Source: Marinihelvus fidelis (GTDB taxonomy: Bacteria > Pseudomonadota > Gammaproteobacteria > Xanthomonadales > SZUA-36). Taken from it: a stretch of DNA of 64,000 nucleotides. A program made the translations under genes and the position numbers. The notes under the pieces were generated by a model. It saw nothing but the letters and a program-made list of their open reading frames with translations. It was not told the origin of the DNA and made no database searches. Where the stretch lies: positions 124,001 through 188,000 of the forward strand of contig NZ_VYXP01000003.1 of assembly GCF_008725655.1 (NCBI RefSeq), read 5' to 3'. Positions 42,176-52,459 of this stretch are shown piece after piece (positions within the stretch are counted from its first letter, which is position 1; each line of letters opens with the position of its first letter).

Positions 42176-43093
42176 ATGTTCAGAAATCTCCGTTTTTACC
42201 GCGTCGACACCCCCTGGCCCGAATCAGAAGCCGAGCTGGACGAAGCCCTCTCAGAGCACCCGTTCAAACCCTGTGCCGCGTTCGCCGAGCGCAGCGCCGG
42301 TTGGGAGTCGCCTACCGGTGACGAGAACATGCCGCTGTGTCGCCGACTCGCCGGCGCCGACCTGCTGCAACTGCGCACGCAGACCCGCATCCTGCCCGCC
42401 GCCGCCATTCGCGAGGCGCTCTCCGATCGTGTCGAGGCCTTCCGCGCGCGCATGGGTGTGGAGCCACCGCGGCGCGAACTGAACCGCCTCAAGGCCGAAA
42501 CCCGCGATGAGCTGCTGTCGAAGGCGCTGGTCAAGTCGGACCGCACCCAGGCCTTCTACCTGCATGCCGACCGCTTGCTGGCCATCGACGTGGCCACGCC
42601 GTCCAAAGCGGAGTGGTTAATCGAGAACCTGCGGCCCTGCTTCGGACGCCTGGAATGTGTGCCGCTGGCGTGGAAAACGCCGCCGGAGCAACTGTTGAAG
42701 CGCCTGTTCCTGGGCGAGCCCGCCCAGCGTTTCCTGGTCGGCCGTGAGTGCCGGCTGCAGGACCCGTCCGACGCGCGCGCCACCGGCACCTGGAAGAACA
42801 TCGACCTGGATGACGACAGCATCCAGCGCCACGTCCGCGACGGCATGCGCCTGACTCACCTGGGCGTGATATTCGACCAGTTACTGGAATGCGTACTGGC
42901 CGAGGACGGCACCATCGGCAAGCTGCGCTTCCCCGAGGGCAGCGCCGCCGACGACCATGACGAGGACCCGCTGACGCGACTCGACGCCGACTTCGTACTG
43001 CTAACCGGCACGATCAAGCGACTGGTGGACGAACTGAAGGAACTGCTGGGCGGTATTTCTCAGGCGCGGCCGGTGCAGCCGGTCGCCGCCTGA
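42176..43093 (+). CDS. rdgC: Recombination-associated protein RdgC
   Basis: A 305-residue RdgC, the usual length (E. coli 303). It begins MFRNLRFYRVDTP and holds the family blocks MPLCRRLAGADLLQLRTQTR, VKSDRTQAFYLHADRLLAI and MRLTHLGVIFDQLLECVL. RdgC forms a ring-shaped dimer on double-stranded DNA and limits RecA access. The ATG at 42176 agrees with the family N-terminus; the open frame further upstream is unrelated. TAGAAT at 42132-42137 could be its -10. Confidence 0.93.
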   Translation: MFRNLRFYRVDTPWPESEAELDEALSEHPFKPCAAFAERSAGWESPTGDENMPLCRRLAGADLLQLRTQTRILPAAAIREALSDRVEAFRARMGVEPPRRELNRLKAETRDELLSKALVKSDRTQAFYLHADRLLAIDVATPSKAEWLIENLRPCFGRLECVPLAWKTPPEQLLKRLFLGEPAQRFLVGRECRLQDPSDARATGTWKNIDLDDDSIQRHVRDGMRLTHLGVIFDQLLECVLAEDGTIGKLRFPEGSAADDHDEDPLTRLDADFVLLTGTIKRLVDELKELLGGISQARPVQPVAA

Positions 43094-43122
43094 GCCCTGC
43101 AAGACAGGCCGACCGGCCGGCG

Positions 43123-43410
43123 TCAGGGTGTACCTGCGCCGGCGATCAGCGCCAGTTTGCGGGCACGTGGCCAGCGCTTGATTTCCGCCTCGCGGCGGCA
43201 GGCGGCGGCACGATCGGCCGCCGCCTCGGTATAGACCACGGCCCGCGGACGGCGGCCATTGAAATAGCGGGCACCTCGCTGGCTGCCCGCGTGCTCCGCG
43301 AACCGGCGATCCACATCAGTGGTCACGCCGGTATACAGCGTTTCGTCATCGGCGCGGATGATGTAGACCCACCACCCGCTATCCGACGCAGGCACGACCG
43401 GCTGTGCCAA
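43123..43410 (-). CDS. Small GIY-YIG domain protein (UPF0213/YhbQ-like)
   Basis: A 95-residue stand-alone GIY-YIG nuclease domain. It has WWVYIIRADDETLYTGVTTD with the paired G/W-Y-Y and Y-T-G elements, the Arg in DRRFAEH and the Glu in RREAEIKRW. Proteins of this size (YhbQ/UPF0213) are housekeeping nucleases of uncertain role, not mobile homing enzymes. It is convergent with rdgC (29-bp gap) and starts only 5 bp after the OmpA-like lipoprotein gene. Confidence 0.87.
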   Translation of the reverse strand: MAQPVVPASDSGWWVYIIRADDETLYTGVTTDVDRRFAEHAGSQRGARYFNGRRPRAVVYTEAAADRAAACRREAEIKRWPRARKLALIAGAGTP

Positions 43411-43415
43411 AGAAC

Positions 43416-44099
43416 TCAGGACTTTCCGCGGACCAGGATGCTGACGCGGCGGTTCAGCTGCCGCCCCTGCGCGGTGCTGTTGTCGGCCACGGGGTGGGCC
43501 TCGCCGTAACCGATCGCGTCCATGCGCGAGGCGTCCACGTCGGCCAGGATCAGGTAGTTCATGACCGCCTGCGCACGCCGCTCCGACAGGCGCTGGTTGT
43601 ACTCCTCGCTGCCGGTGGAATCGGTGTGGCCCTGGATCAGGATGGCCGTTTTCGGGTACTCGTTCATGACCCAGGCAAACTCGTCCAGGTCCTCCATCGA
43701 CGCCTGCGACACGATCGATGAGTCGACGGCGAACAGGATGTCGCCATCAAAGCTCACCCGCACGGTTTCCTCGTCGACACGCTCGACATCCACACCCTCA
43801 ATCTGCTCCAGCTGGCGTTGCTGCTTGTCCATGTAGACACCGACACCGGCGCCCAGGCCGGCGCCCACGGCGGCGGTGCCCAGCACCTCGTCCAGCTCGC
43901 CATCGCCGACGAACAGGCCGGCGATGGCGCCCGCTGCGGCGCCGATCATGGCATTGCGCTTGGTGTTGGCGTAAGGGTCATTGGGGTCGGTCGTCGTGGC
44001 GCAGGCCGTCAGCAAGCTGGCCGACAACAGCGACGACAGGACCAGGGCCAATGTTGGGGCCGGGCGGTTCGCACCGAAAGCTTGACGGGCATCACTCAT
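43416..44099 (-). CDS. OmpA-family lipoprotein with glycine-zipper segment
   Basis: A 227-residue outer-membrane-type lipoprotein: signal peptide with lipobox LLTAC, a glycine-zipper segment (NAMIGAAAGAIAGLFVGDG and GTAAVGAGLGAGVGVYMD, about 50-90) and a C-terminal OmpA peptidoglycan-binding domain with IQGHTDSTGSEEYNQRLSERRA and the later NRRVSI. The domain anchors the envelope to the cell wall through diaminopimelate contacts (Asp in GHTD and Arg in NRRV). YiaD-like by layout. Upstream and divergent is the RimB-type gene. Confidence 0.87.
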   Translation of the reverse strand: MSDARQAFGANRPAPTLALVLSSLLSASLLTACATTTDPNDPYANTKRNAMIGAAAGAIAGLFVGDGELDEVLGTAAVGAGLGAGVGVYMDKQQRQLEQIEGVDVERVDEETVRVSFDGDILFAVDSSIVSQASMEDLDEFAWVMNEYPKTAILIQGHTDSTGSEEYNQRLSERRAQAVMNYLILADVDASRMDAIGYGEAHPVADNSTAQGRQLNRRVSILVRGKS

Positions 44100-44240
44100 C
44101 TCGATTCTCCATGATTCGGGTTCGTTTTCTGCCCCGCGTGGGGCGGATACTCATTCCTGCCCTGTATTCTAGCGGGGAAGGACTTGCGCCGCCCCCCGGT
44201 TGGGGTCATACACTGTGACTCCTTTGCACCGGGAGCGTTC

Positions 44241-44722
44241 ATGAGCACACCCGCACTGCCCAACCTGATCATCGGCGCCGTGGAATGGGTCGCCCTGCCC
44301 GACCTGGGCATCCGCCGCCTGCGCGCCCGCGTGGATACCGGCGCCAAGACATCCAGCCTGTGCACCTCCGATCGCGAAATTTTCACCCGCGACGGCGAAG
44401 ATTGGGTACGATTCACCGCCCACGCCGGACCCTCGCGGCGCATCCGCACCTTCGACTGCGAAGCACGGATCATCGACCGCCGCGAAGTCCGCAGTTCCTC
44501 GGGCGAAGCCGAAGAACGCCTGGTGGTCACCACGACGCTACACCTGGGCTGGGAAAAATGGATGATTGAGCTGACGCTCGCCGACCGCCTGCAGATGACG
44601 CACCGAATGCTGCTGGGCCGCCGCGCCATGCTCGACCGCGTCCTCGTCAACCCGTCGCACACCTATCTGCACGGGCAACCCATGAACCGCATCGGCGGTG
44701 ACGACATCTCGATGGGAATGCT

Positions 44723-44726
<4 letters not shown>
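44241..44726 (+). CDS. rimB: RimB-type retropepsin-like protein (DUF785, RimK-associated)
   Basis: A 161-residue protein of the ATP-dependent zinc protease/RimB family. The retropepsin-like Asp motif is [10 protein letters not shown] (about 32-41), and [18 protein letters not shown] is the conserved C-terminal part. RimB proteins trim poly-glutamate tails added by RimK to ribosomal protein S6. The ATG at 44241 follows GGGAG by 5 nt. The rimK start overlaps its stop by 4 nt, which supports the pairing. Confidence 0.88.
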
Positions 44727-45631
<905 letters not shown>

Positions 45632-45668
45632 CAGGCGACCGTCCCCGGCCGCCCGCCAAGACCGCCGC

Positions 45669-48116
45669 CTAGCCGCCGATGGGCGAGCCCGGCGGCGGTG
45701 TGACCTGGCCGGGCACGCCGTCAGCGGCCGTATCCAGCGCGTTGATCCAGGCGCGCGCGGCGGCGTAGTGGGCCTGCCATTCACCGCTATCCCGGCCCCG
45801 GGCGCTCTTGCCCAGCCATTCATCGATTGAAGCGATCGCAGCCAGCGCCTGGGCGCGGGTTTCACCAGTAGCGCCACCGTCGGCCGCCAGGGCGCCCAGC
45901 GCGCGCAGCACCTGCAGGCCCGTCTGACGGGCAATGGCGCCCTCGACACCTTCCCCGCCCGGCTGGAACCACGTCGCCTGCAGCAGGTGATCGAGCAGCT
46001 CCGAAAATGCCGGATAGCCAGCGTCCCCGGCATGGAAACCATTCATCCGCGCCGCGCGCCAGGGGTGCAGCAACACGTCGAGTGTCAGACCGGTTGCCGC
46101 TGCCGCGGGCGCCAGCGGGTCAAACGCCGGCCCGGTGCGGCGGTCGAAGGTCTCGCGGTCACGCGGATGACCCGGCGGCCTTGGCGGGATCATCGCCGCC
46201 AGGCCCTCAGGCAGCACCAGCATACCCGGCGACAGCGCGCCGACCAGGGTGTCGATGGCCTGCCGCTGGCGATCTGCATCAACAATGGCCGGCAATGGCT
46301 GGCCGTCGCCGCGCAGGTTGTAACGGAACCGCTCGCCGCCGATCAGCTTGCCCACCGCCTGCAGCTGGAAGCGGTGCAGCAGGTAGATCGGCACCAGCGC
46401 CTCCTCGAGCGTGGCCATCGGCCGGCCGGGGCGGATCACCGCCGGGGAAAAGCGCCCCAGCGCGTAGTCACGCACTGCCACCAGGTGCTCGAACTCGGCG
46501 ATGGCGTCGGCACCGTTGTCCCAGAGATTGCCGTCCGGGTGGGCGGTGCCGGGGTTGCGCGAATCCGAATCGGACACGAACAGCAGGCCGTCGGCGATGA
46601 TGCCCTCGAGGATCGCGCCGCGGGCCGCGGCCTCGTCGGTGCCCGCCGGGAAATCGCGGTAGGCGTAGTCGATGGTGCGCCGGTCCCATTCGCCCACGCC
46701 GACGCCGTAGGCGTCCGACAGGTCCAGGCTGCCGTCGGCGGCGAAGCCGACCTTCGGAAACGGGTAGTCCATCACCGATGAGCGGTCGTTGACGCTGGCG
46801 GCGAAGTTATGGTGCAGACCGATGGTGTGGCCGACCTCGTGCGCGGACAGCTGGCGGATTCGCGCCAGCGACATCTCCAGCATCTCCGGCGGCACGGCAT
46901 CGGAACCGTCCTGGTACGGCGCCAGCAGCCCTTCCGCGATCAGGTAGTCCTGGCGCACCCGCAGTGAGCCCAGGGTCACATGACCCTTGATGATCTCGCC
47001 GGTACGCGGGTCGACGACCGAGGAGCCATATGACCAGCCGCGGGTCGAGCGGTGCACCCACTGGATGACGTTGTAACGCACGTCCATGGGGTCGGCATCC
47101 TCGGGTAGCATGCGAACCTGGAAGGCATCCTCGTAGCCCGCCGCCTCGAAGGCCGTGTTCCACCACGCGGCGCCGTCCAGCAGCGCCGAGCGCACGGGCT
47201 CCGGCACGCCGGGGTCAACGTAGTAGACGATGGGCTCAACCGCCGGCCCTGTCGCGCCTTCGTGGGAAGCGCGCTGCAGGCGGTGACGAACCGCGTAGGT
47301 CACCTCAAGCGGCTCGCCGATCGGGCTGGCGTAGTCGGCGAAGGTCCGCGCCGGCACCATGCCTGCGCGCGGGTCCAGCGGCAGCGGCGTGTAACCCGGC
47401 GACGGCAGCCGCACCAGTGAATGATGCAGGTGCACGGTGATCGCGCCGGCTTCGGGAACCACGGTCGGCAGGATGTCGCTGAGCGGGCGGCCGTTGCCGT
47501 CGAAGGCGCGGTCACCGGTGTAGGTGATCACCGCCTCGATCTCGGTGTTATCCGGGAAGGCGCGCGTACGTGGCAACCAGATGGCGGACCGGCCGGAATC
47601 GACCTGGTAGCGGCCCTGCTTCGCGCGCGCCAGTCGCTCGCCCAGCCCGTGGGCGTCGCGCAGGAAGAATTCCGTGGCATCGACGAGCACGCTGTCGCCG
47701 TCGACCGCCAGGGCATCGAAGCCCCAGATCACCGAGCGCGCGAAGGAATGCGCCACCGCGGCGCGTTCCGCGGCGTCATCGCTGTTGGCACGGTAGGTGG
47801 TATTCAGCTCCACCAGGAGCACTTTCGGGCCGGTCCGCTGGAAGGCCACAAGGCGCGTGTCACCCAACTGCCCGCGGTCCAGGCCCAGGTCATTGGACCC
47901 CACGCCCCGGGCCATCGACGCCTGGTAGATGAACGGGTCATCCATCCGGTCGATGCGCAGCAGCAGGCGGCCTTCATCATCGTCCCAGTACAGGTCGAAA
48001 TAGCCTTCCAGGTGGGTGAGCCCATCGGTGTGCTCGTCCAGGGCGTCGGCGTGGGCCGGCGCGGTGATGAGCGTGAAGAGCAGTGCGAGCAGGCCGAAAA
48101 GCAGTCGGTGGGTCAT
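45669..48116 (-). CDS. Large exported zinc metalloprotease (DUF5117/DUF4953 type)
   Basis: An 815-residue secreted protein with a signal peptide (LLALLFTLITAPAHA), an N-terminal DUF5117-like domain (FDLYWDDDEGRLLLRIDRMDD, GVGSNDLGLDRGQLG) and a metzincin-type catalytic site HEVGHTIGLHHNF (about 430-442) followed by the VMDYPFP Met-turn. A C-terminal DUF4953-like helical region completes the architecture. The substrate is unknown; it probably works in the periplasm or outer membrane. It converges with rimK and follows the DUF4139 gene on the same strand after about 98 bp. Confidence 0.87.
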   Translation of the reverse strand: MTHRLLFGLLALLFTLITAPAHADALDEHTDGLTHLEGYFDLYWDDDEGRLLLRIDRMDDPFIYQASMARGVGSNDLGLDRGQLGDTRLVAFQRTGPKVLLVELNTTYRANSDDAAERAAVAHSFARSVIWGFDALAVDGDSVLVDATEFFLRDAHGLGERLARAKQGRYQVDSGRSAIWLPRTRAFPDNTEIEAVITYTGDRAFDGNGRPLSDILPTVVPEAGAITVHLHHSLVRLPSPGYTPLPLDPRAGMVPARTFADYASPIGEPLEVTYAVRHRLQRASHEGATGPAVEPIVYYVDPGVPEPVRSALLDGAAWWNTAFEAAGYEDAFQVRMLPEDADPMDVRYNVIQWVHRSTRGWSYGSSVVDPRTGEIIKGHVTLGSLRVRQDYLIAEGLLAPYQDGSDAVPPEMLEMSLARIRQLSAHEVGHTIGLHHNFAASVNDRSSVMDYPFPKVGFAADGSLDLSDAYGVGVGEWDRRTIDYAYRDFPAGTDEAAARGAILEGIIADGLLFVSDSDSRNPGTAHPDGNLWDNGADAIAEFEHLVAVRDYALGRFSPAVIRPGRPMATLEEALVPIYLLHRFQLQAVGKLIGGERFRYNLRGDGQPLPAIVDADRQRQAIDTLVGALSPGMLVLPEGLAAMIPPRPPGHPRDRETFDRRTGPAFDPLAPAAAATGLTLDVLLHPWRAARMNGFHAGDAGYPAFSELLDHLLQATWFQPGGEGVEGAIARQTGLQVLRALGALAADGGATGETRAQALAAIASIDEWLGKSARGRDSGEWQAHYAAARAWINALDTAADGVPGQVTPPPGSPIGG

Positions 48117-48214
48117 GCGGTGTCCTTGGCTGTGCGATAGGCGACAGCGAAGAGTCTAGCCGAATCGGGCCGGCGCGCTACAGCCGCCGGCCCCGTCCTG
48201 CCCCTTCGGAGCGA

Positions 48215-49759
48215 TTACCAGTCGTAATGCACCGTGTAGCGGATGACCGTTTCGCCCTCGGCCGGCACCTTGACGTCGAAGCGCACGCGATGGGCGTTGT
48301 CCTTCGTATCCCGGTGCGAGGCATCGCTGATGTCCCAGTTGGCCGCGCGATACAGGTTCTCCAGCACCGCCACGTTGACGGCCTCGTCCTTGTGATTGCG
48401 CAGCTTGATCTCGAACGTCTCCCACAGGTTGCGCCGCACGCTGTCGACACGGAAATCCACCTGCGTACGTTCGCCAACCACGTCGAAGGCATTACCCATG
48501 CGGATCAACACGTCTTCGTTACGGGGGGTGTGGTCGAGCACATCTTCGCCAATGAATTCCAGGCTGCCATCGGCCGTATCCAGCTGGTTGACGCGGATGC
48601 GGCCGGCCGGCAGCGGCACGCCCAGGCCGGAATTCTCGTCGTTGGCGAAGCGCAGGAACACGCTGACATCCTTGCCGGCGACGCGGCCGTAACCCTGGTC
48701 CAGCTGCTGGTAGCCATACCAGCCATAGTCCAGCGTCGGCGCGAATACCAGTTCCTTTTCGCAGGCCACGCCCTCGGCCGACGGCATCAGCTCAAGCTGC
48801 CGGGTTGAGTTCTCCGGCAGGTCGGTACGCCGGCCCAGGGTGTAGAGGTGGTACTCGAAAAATGATTTTTCCTCGAAACCGGCCATTGCGTCGGCTTCCA
48901 TCATTGCCATCTGCCGCATCGCCTTCGTGCTGGGCGCGTGGGCTGGCTGGGCGCGGTTGACGTCCCCGGCGATCAGCTTGAGGCGGGCATTATCGTAGCT
49001 CGCGCCCGACTGGTTGACGATGCTGACCCAGGCCGAAAGGTCCATGCTGCAGTCGTCCGTCTCGTCGTAGACGATGTTGTAATCGGCCCACCAGGTCATG
49101 CCCTGCGTTTCATAGCTGACCCGCGTGGTCTGTTCACCCGCAGCCGGGCTGTCCAGCAGCCACTCCAGCGTCGGTCGCGTCATCAGGCCACCGGGCAGTT
49201 TGCCGAAGGTGATATTGGTGTAGCTGCGCACCGCCTGCACGCTGCCATCCTCCAGTTGCAGGGTCAGTCCGTCGGTCGCGCCCAGCAGCACACCGCTAAC
49301 CTGCTCCACGTGATCACCGCGCGGCACCTCGACGGTGATGGTTTCACCCAGGTAGCGCTGGATGAGCTTGGCCTGGCTGACCAGGTCGAACTTGAAGCTC
49401 TGCTCAATGACCCGTGTACCCGGCTCGTCGAGCGAGGCAAAGGTCACCGTGGTCGGGTCGATCAGCGCCGCGACATCGGTGACCCGGTGCGTCTGCAGGC
49501 CCTTGCCGATCTCGAAGCTGCGATCGTGGCGAACGATCGCGTAACCGGGTACATGGCCGTAGCCGGAACGGCCGTTGACCGGGCGATAAAGCTCCGGGGA
49601 AACCGCGCCGGGCTGCAGGCTGGAGTAAATCGTAACGGCGTCGTCACTGCCGCCGCTCGGGTCCTGGGCATGGCAGGCCGCGGCAAAACCGGCCAGCAAC
49701 GCCACGGCCACGCCATGGGCAATCGGGGAAATTCGACGGGTCATCCTGTGTGTTCGCAT
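48215..49759 (-). CDS. Exported DUF4139 domain protein
   Basis: A 514-residue exported protein: signal sequence (about 15-32, possibly a lipoprotein given AAC-H), an N-terminal beta region with YRPVNGRSGYGHVPGYA, and a C-terminal DUF4139 part with SYETQGMTWWADYNIVYDE, the VSIVNQSGASYDNARLKLIAGDVN block and the closing YTVHYDW. These are beta-sandwich envelope proteins without a known activity. The start ATG 49759 follows GAGGT. The downstream zinc protease gene is on the same strand. Confidence 0.8.
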   Translation of the reverse strand: MRTHRMTRRISPIAHGVAVALLAGFAAACHAQDPSGGSDDAVTIYSSLQPGAVSPELYRPVNGRSGYGHVPGYAIVRHDRSFEIGKGLQTHRVTDVAALIDPTTVTFASLDEPGTRVIEQSFKFDLVSQAKLIQRYLGETITVEVPRGDHVEQVSGVLLGATDGLTLQLEDGSVQAVRSYTNITFGKLPGGLMTRPTLEWLLDSPAAGEQTTRVSYETQGMTWWADYNIVYDETDDCSMDLSAWVSIVNQSGASYDNARLKLIAGDVNRAQPAHAPSTKAMRQMAMMEADAMAGFEEKSFFEYHLYTLGRRTDLPENSTRQLELMPSAEGVACEKELVFAPTLDYGWYGYQQLDQGYGRVAGKDVSVFLRFANDENSGLGVPLPAGRIRVNQLDTADGSLEFIGEDVLDHTPRNEDVLIRMGNAFDVVGERTQVDFRVDSVRRNLWETFEIKLRNHKDEAVNVAVLENLYRAANWDISDASHRDTKDNAHRVRFDVKVPAEGETVIRYTVHYDW

Positions 49760-49815
49760 TTGAGTTACCTCGGTCAGTGTTCATGGCGTAGAACGCACGG
49801 CAGCGCAAAAAGGGG

Positions 49816-49843
49816 TTAACGGCGGCAGGTCATCTTGTATTCT
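49816..49843 (+). promoter_or_regulatory. Candidate promoter for the histidine kinase-response regulator operon
   Basis: TTAACG (49816-49821) and TATTCT (49838-49843) are separated by 16 bp and lie 33 bp upstream of the kinase start, in the 116-bp divergent gap. AGAGGTC precedes the start codon as a ribosome site. Confidence 0.4.
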
Positions 49844-49875
49844 ATGTTCAGGGGAGGTTCTACAGAGGTCATGAA

Positions 49876-51477
49876 ATGGCAGTGGTCAAGGCCAGCTTTA
49901 CCCGCAACCTGAAGTTTGCCTTCGGCGTCATGCTGATCATCGCCATGGCGATCGCCTGGTATTTCTATGACAGTGCGCGCTGGTTCGCGCGTGATGTCCA
50001 GCGCATCACCTCCGCGGGCCGCGTGCTCGACGCCTACCAGGAATCGACCTCCGCCGTGGCCCGGCAACTGTTTGTGATCACCGAGGCCGTCGAGACTGGC
50101 AACAGCCCCGGTGTCGGGGTGATCGCCGCCAACAATCGCCGAATCGAATCAACGCTCGCCGCGGCGCGCGCCGCCCTGCGCGCCGAGCCGGTCACGCAGA
50201 CCGGGGGTATCAGCGAGCCGTCACTGCTGGTCGAGGCGACCACGGCGGCCAGCCTGGTCACCGCTACCGCCACGCGCATCGACGAGGCCCTGACCGCGCG
50301 CGACCCCGAAGCCGCCGATGCAGCACTCGGCCAGCTACGCGACCAGGGGGAGGCCAGCCGATTCTTCGTCATCATGGACAGCCTGGTCGATGACCGGCAC
50401 GCCCGCCTGGTGGAAGCCGGCGACCAGGCCCTGTCGCTGTCCGGCTATGTCATGCGCCTGCTGCCCGCCGTTGCCGCGCTGCTGTTGCTGTTCGCCGGCC
50501 TGGCGCTGGCGCGTTTTTCACGCAGCCTGAAAAACTCCATCGGCGTGCTGCACCAGGCCGTGGCCGAGTTCGCACGCGGCAACCTGAAGCACCGTATTCC
50601 CAAAATTCGCGAGCGCGAGTTCCAGGAGTTGGGCAGCGCTTTCAACGCCATGGCCACCCAACTCTCGGACCAGGGTGATGCCCTGCGCAATACCAATGTC
50701 CGGCTGGAAGCGATGGTCGAGGAGCGCACCCGAGAACTGCAGGCGAGCAACGACAAGCTGGCCAAGGTCGACGAGCACCGTCGGCGACTGCTGGCCGATA
50801 TCAGCCACGAATTCCGCACCCCGCTGACGGTCATCAAGGGCGAGTCGGAGATCGCCATGCGCGGCAAGGGGCTGGATGCGGACGCGTACAAGGAGTCGCT
50901 GCGTCGCATTATCGACACCGCCGACCACGCCACCAGCCTGGTGGAGGACCTGCTGTTCATCGTTCGTGCCAATGCCGGCGAGCCCAGGCTGCAGGTTGAG
51001 CCGGTGGAAGTGACGGAAATTGTCCGCAAGGCCTGCGAGGAGTTCAACGCCCGCGCCAGCCAGAAGGAAATCACCATCGCGCATCAACCCGCCGCCGGAC
51101 GCGCCACGCTGGACGGCGATCCGCGCCGATTGCGACAGGTATTCGCGATACTGCTGGATAACGCGCTACGATATTCACACAACGGCGGCACCATAGAAGT
51201 GACCGTCGAGACTGGCAAAAACGAGGTGAGCATTATGGTTCGGGACGAAGGAATCGGCCTGACGGAGGAAGAAGCCGTACTGGCCTTCCAACGGTTTTAC
51301 AGGGGTAACCAGGCGGTCAGCCACGCACAACAGGGGAGCGGGCTGGGTCTGCCGGTGGCAAAAGCCATCATCGAGGCGCACAAGGGGCGCATCTCGCTGG
51401 ATGGCGAACCCGGTGTCGGCGCAGTCGCCACGGTCTGGCTGCCGGCCCGCGGCGGCCGGCTGAGGGCGGTGGCATGA
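49876..51477 (+). CDS. Membrane sensor histidine kinase
   Basis: A 533-residue HisKA kinase. Transmembrane helices at about 13-32 and 195-215 flank a periplasmic helical sensor of about 165 residues; a HAMP domain with coiled coil (about 215-295) leads to the H-box LADISHEFRTPLTVIKGE with His at about 311. The ATP-binding part shows DNALRYSHNGG, RDEGIGLTEEE and GSGLGLPVAK. It should autophosphorylate on His and pass phosphate to the response regulator whose start codon overlaps its stop (ATGA). The stimulus is unknown. Confidence 0.92.
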   Translation: MAVVKASFTRNLKFAFGVMLIIAMAIAWYFYDSARWFARDVQRITSAGRVLDAYQESTSAVARQLFVITEAVETGNSPGVGVIAANNRRIESTLAAARAALRAEPVTQTGGISEPSLLVEATTAASLVTATATRIDEALTARDPEAADAALGQLRDQGEASRFFVIMDSLVDDRHARLVEAGDQALSLSGYVMRLLPAVAALLLLFAGLALARFSRSLKNSIGVLHQAVAEFARGNLKHRIPKIREREFQELGSAFNAMATQLSDQGDALRNTNVRLEAMVEERTRELQASNDKLAKVDEHRRRLLADISHEFRTPLTVIKGESEIAMRGKGLDADAYKESLRRIIDTADHATSLVEDLLFIVRANAGEPRLQVEPVEVTEIVRKACEEFNARASQKEITIAHQPAAGRATLDGDPRRLRQVFAILLDNALRYSHNGGTIEVTVETGKNEVSIMVRDEGIGLTEEEAVLAFQRFYRGNQAVSHAQQGSGLGLPVAKAIIEAHKGRISLDGEPGVGAVATVWLPARGGRLRAVA

Positions 51478-52169
51478 GGATCCTGATCGTTGAAGACGAC
51501 GCCAGGGTCGCCGACTTCCTGCGCCGCGGCCTGGCCGCCGAGGGGCATTTCTGCGTCATGGCCACTGATGGCAACGAGGGCCTGACACTGGCCCAGGAAG
51601 GCGATTTCGACATGATCCTGCTGGACCTGATGTTACCGGGTATGCACGGTCACGAGGTTTGCCAGCAATTGCGCATGAATCGCATCAACACCCCGCTGAT
51701 GATCCTGACCGCGATGGACGCCCAGGAGGACATCGTCGATGGCCTGCGCCTGGGCGCGGACGACTACATGACCAAGCCGTTCTCGTTCGAGGAACTGCTG
51801 GCCCGTATCGAGTCGGTCATGCGTCGCAGTGATTCACGCAGCCTGGAAGACCCGCGCCTGAAAGCCGGCCGCATCACGTTTGACCGTGACGCCCTGCTGG
51901 TCGAGGTGGAAGGCCAGCCCATCAAGATGACCGCCAAGGAAATGGCCATCCTGGAACTGTTCATGTCGCATCCTGGCAAGCTGTTCAGCCGCGAGCGCAT
52001 TCTCAGCAATGTCTGGGGCATGAACATGGACCCGATGACCAACGTCGTAGACGTCTACATCGGCAAGTTGCGCAAGAAGATTGACCGCTCGGACAGCGAC
52101 TCGATGATCGAGACCGTCCGAGGGCTTGGTTATCGCTTTATCGTTCCACCCGGCAACCCGGGCCGCTAG
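51474..52169 (+). CDS. OmpR/PhoB family response regulator
   Basis: A 231-residue regulator: receiver domain (ILIVEDDARVADFLRRGL, phospho-acceptor Asp in LLDLMLPG, Lys in DDYMTKPFSFEEL) and a winged-helix DNA-binding domain (GQPIKMTAKEMAILELFM, VVDVYIGKLRKKID, VRGLGYRF). Partner of the overlapping histidine kinase gene. A strong intrinsic terminator follows the stop codon. Targets are unknown; the divergent DUF4139 gene is a candidate. Confidence 0.93.
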   Translation: MRILIVEDDARVADFLRRGLAAEGHFCVMATDGNEGLTLAQEGDFDMILLDLMLPGMHGHEVCQQLRMNRINTPLMILTAMDAQEDIVDGLRLGADDYMTKPFSFEELLARIESVMRRSDSRSLEDPRLKAGRITFDRDALLVEVEGQPIKMTAKEMAILELFMSHPGKLFSRERILSNVWGMNMDPMTNVVDVYIGKLRKKIDRSDSDSMIETVRGLGYRFIVPPGNPGR

Positions 52170-52179
52170 GCTTTGAGGG

Positions 52180-52203
52180 CGCCCGGCACGGCCGGGCGTT
52201 TCA
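52180..52203 (+). terminator. Intrinsic terminator of the two-component operon
   Basis: CGCCCGGC (52180-52187), loop ACG, GCCGGGCG (52191-52198), then TTTC. Perfect 8-bp GC stem 10 nt after the response-regulator stop codon. Confidence 0.8.
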
Positions 52204-52380
52204 TTCGCTGTTCATGGCGGTTTCAGTACGCCTTCAATGAGCAGGCCCTATGATCAGGCGGTCGTTGACGGATCGGCGACTGTTTCCGAACGCTCCGCCG
52301 GCTCGCGCTGAAGCCGCCGGGGCAGGAACGGCGGGCTCGCCCAACGGCCCCCGTTTCCGTAGCCGTAAGGATGCGCCCTG

Positions 52381-52432
52381 GGCAGGCTGGTGAGGCCATC
52401 CGACACGGCAATCCTCACCAGCCTGCCGGTTT
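52381..52432 (+). terminator. Long hairpin with 15-bp perfect stem followed by T-run
   Basis: GGCAGGCTGGTGAGG (52381-52395) is exactly complementary to CCTCACCAGCCTGCC (52413-52427), with a 17-nt loop; GGTTTT follows on the plus strand. It would end a plus-strand transcript, though no gene lies just upstream. The minus strand has no T-run, so it is less likely to serve the convergent lipoprotein gene. Confidence 0.6.
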
Positions 52433-52459
52433 TAACCCTGCCCTGTACACCCCACCCGC

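Larger units (their letters stand above)
52170..52459. other. 290-bp intergenic region with two hairpins, no gene seen
   Basis: After the response-regulator terminator (52180-52203) there are about 180 bp without a convincing coding frame, then a long perfect stem at 52381-52427. The interval contains several GGA trinucleotides and TTGACG at about 52264. Either an untranslated tail or a small RNA read on the plus strand could explain two terminator-like structures in tandem. Confidence 0.5.

Noticed and set aside
43123-43410. GIY-YIG gene as a mobile homing endonuclease
   Set aside because: Only the 95-residue nuclease domain is present, without a DNA-binding part or interrupted host gene; it matches housekeeping UPF0213/YhbQ proteins.
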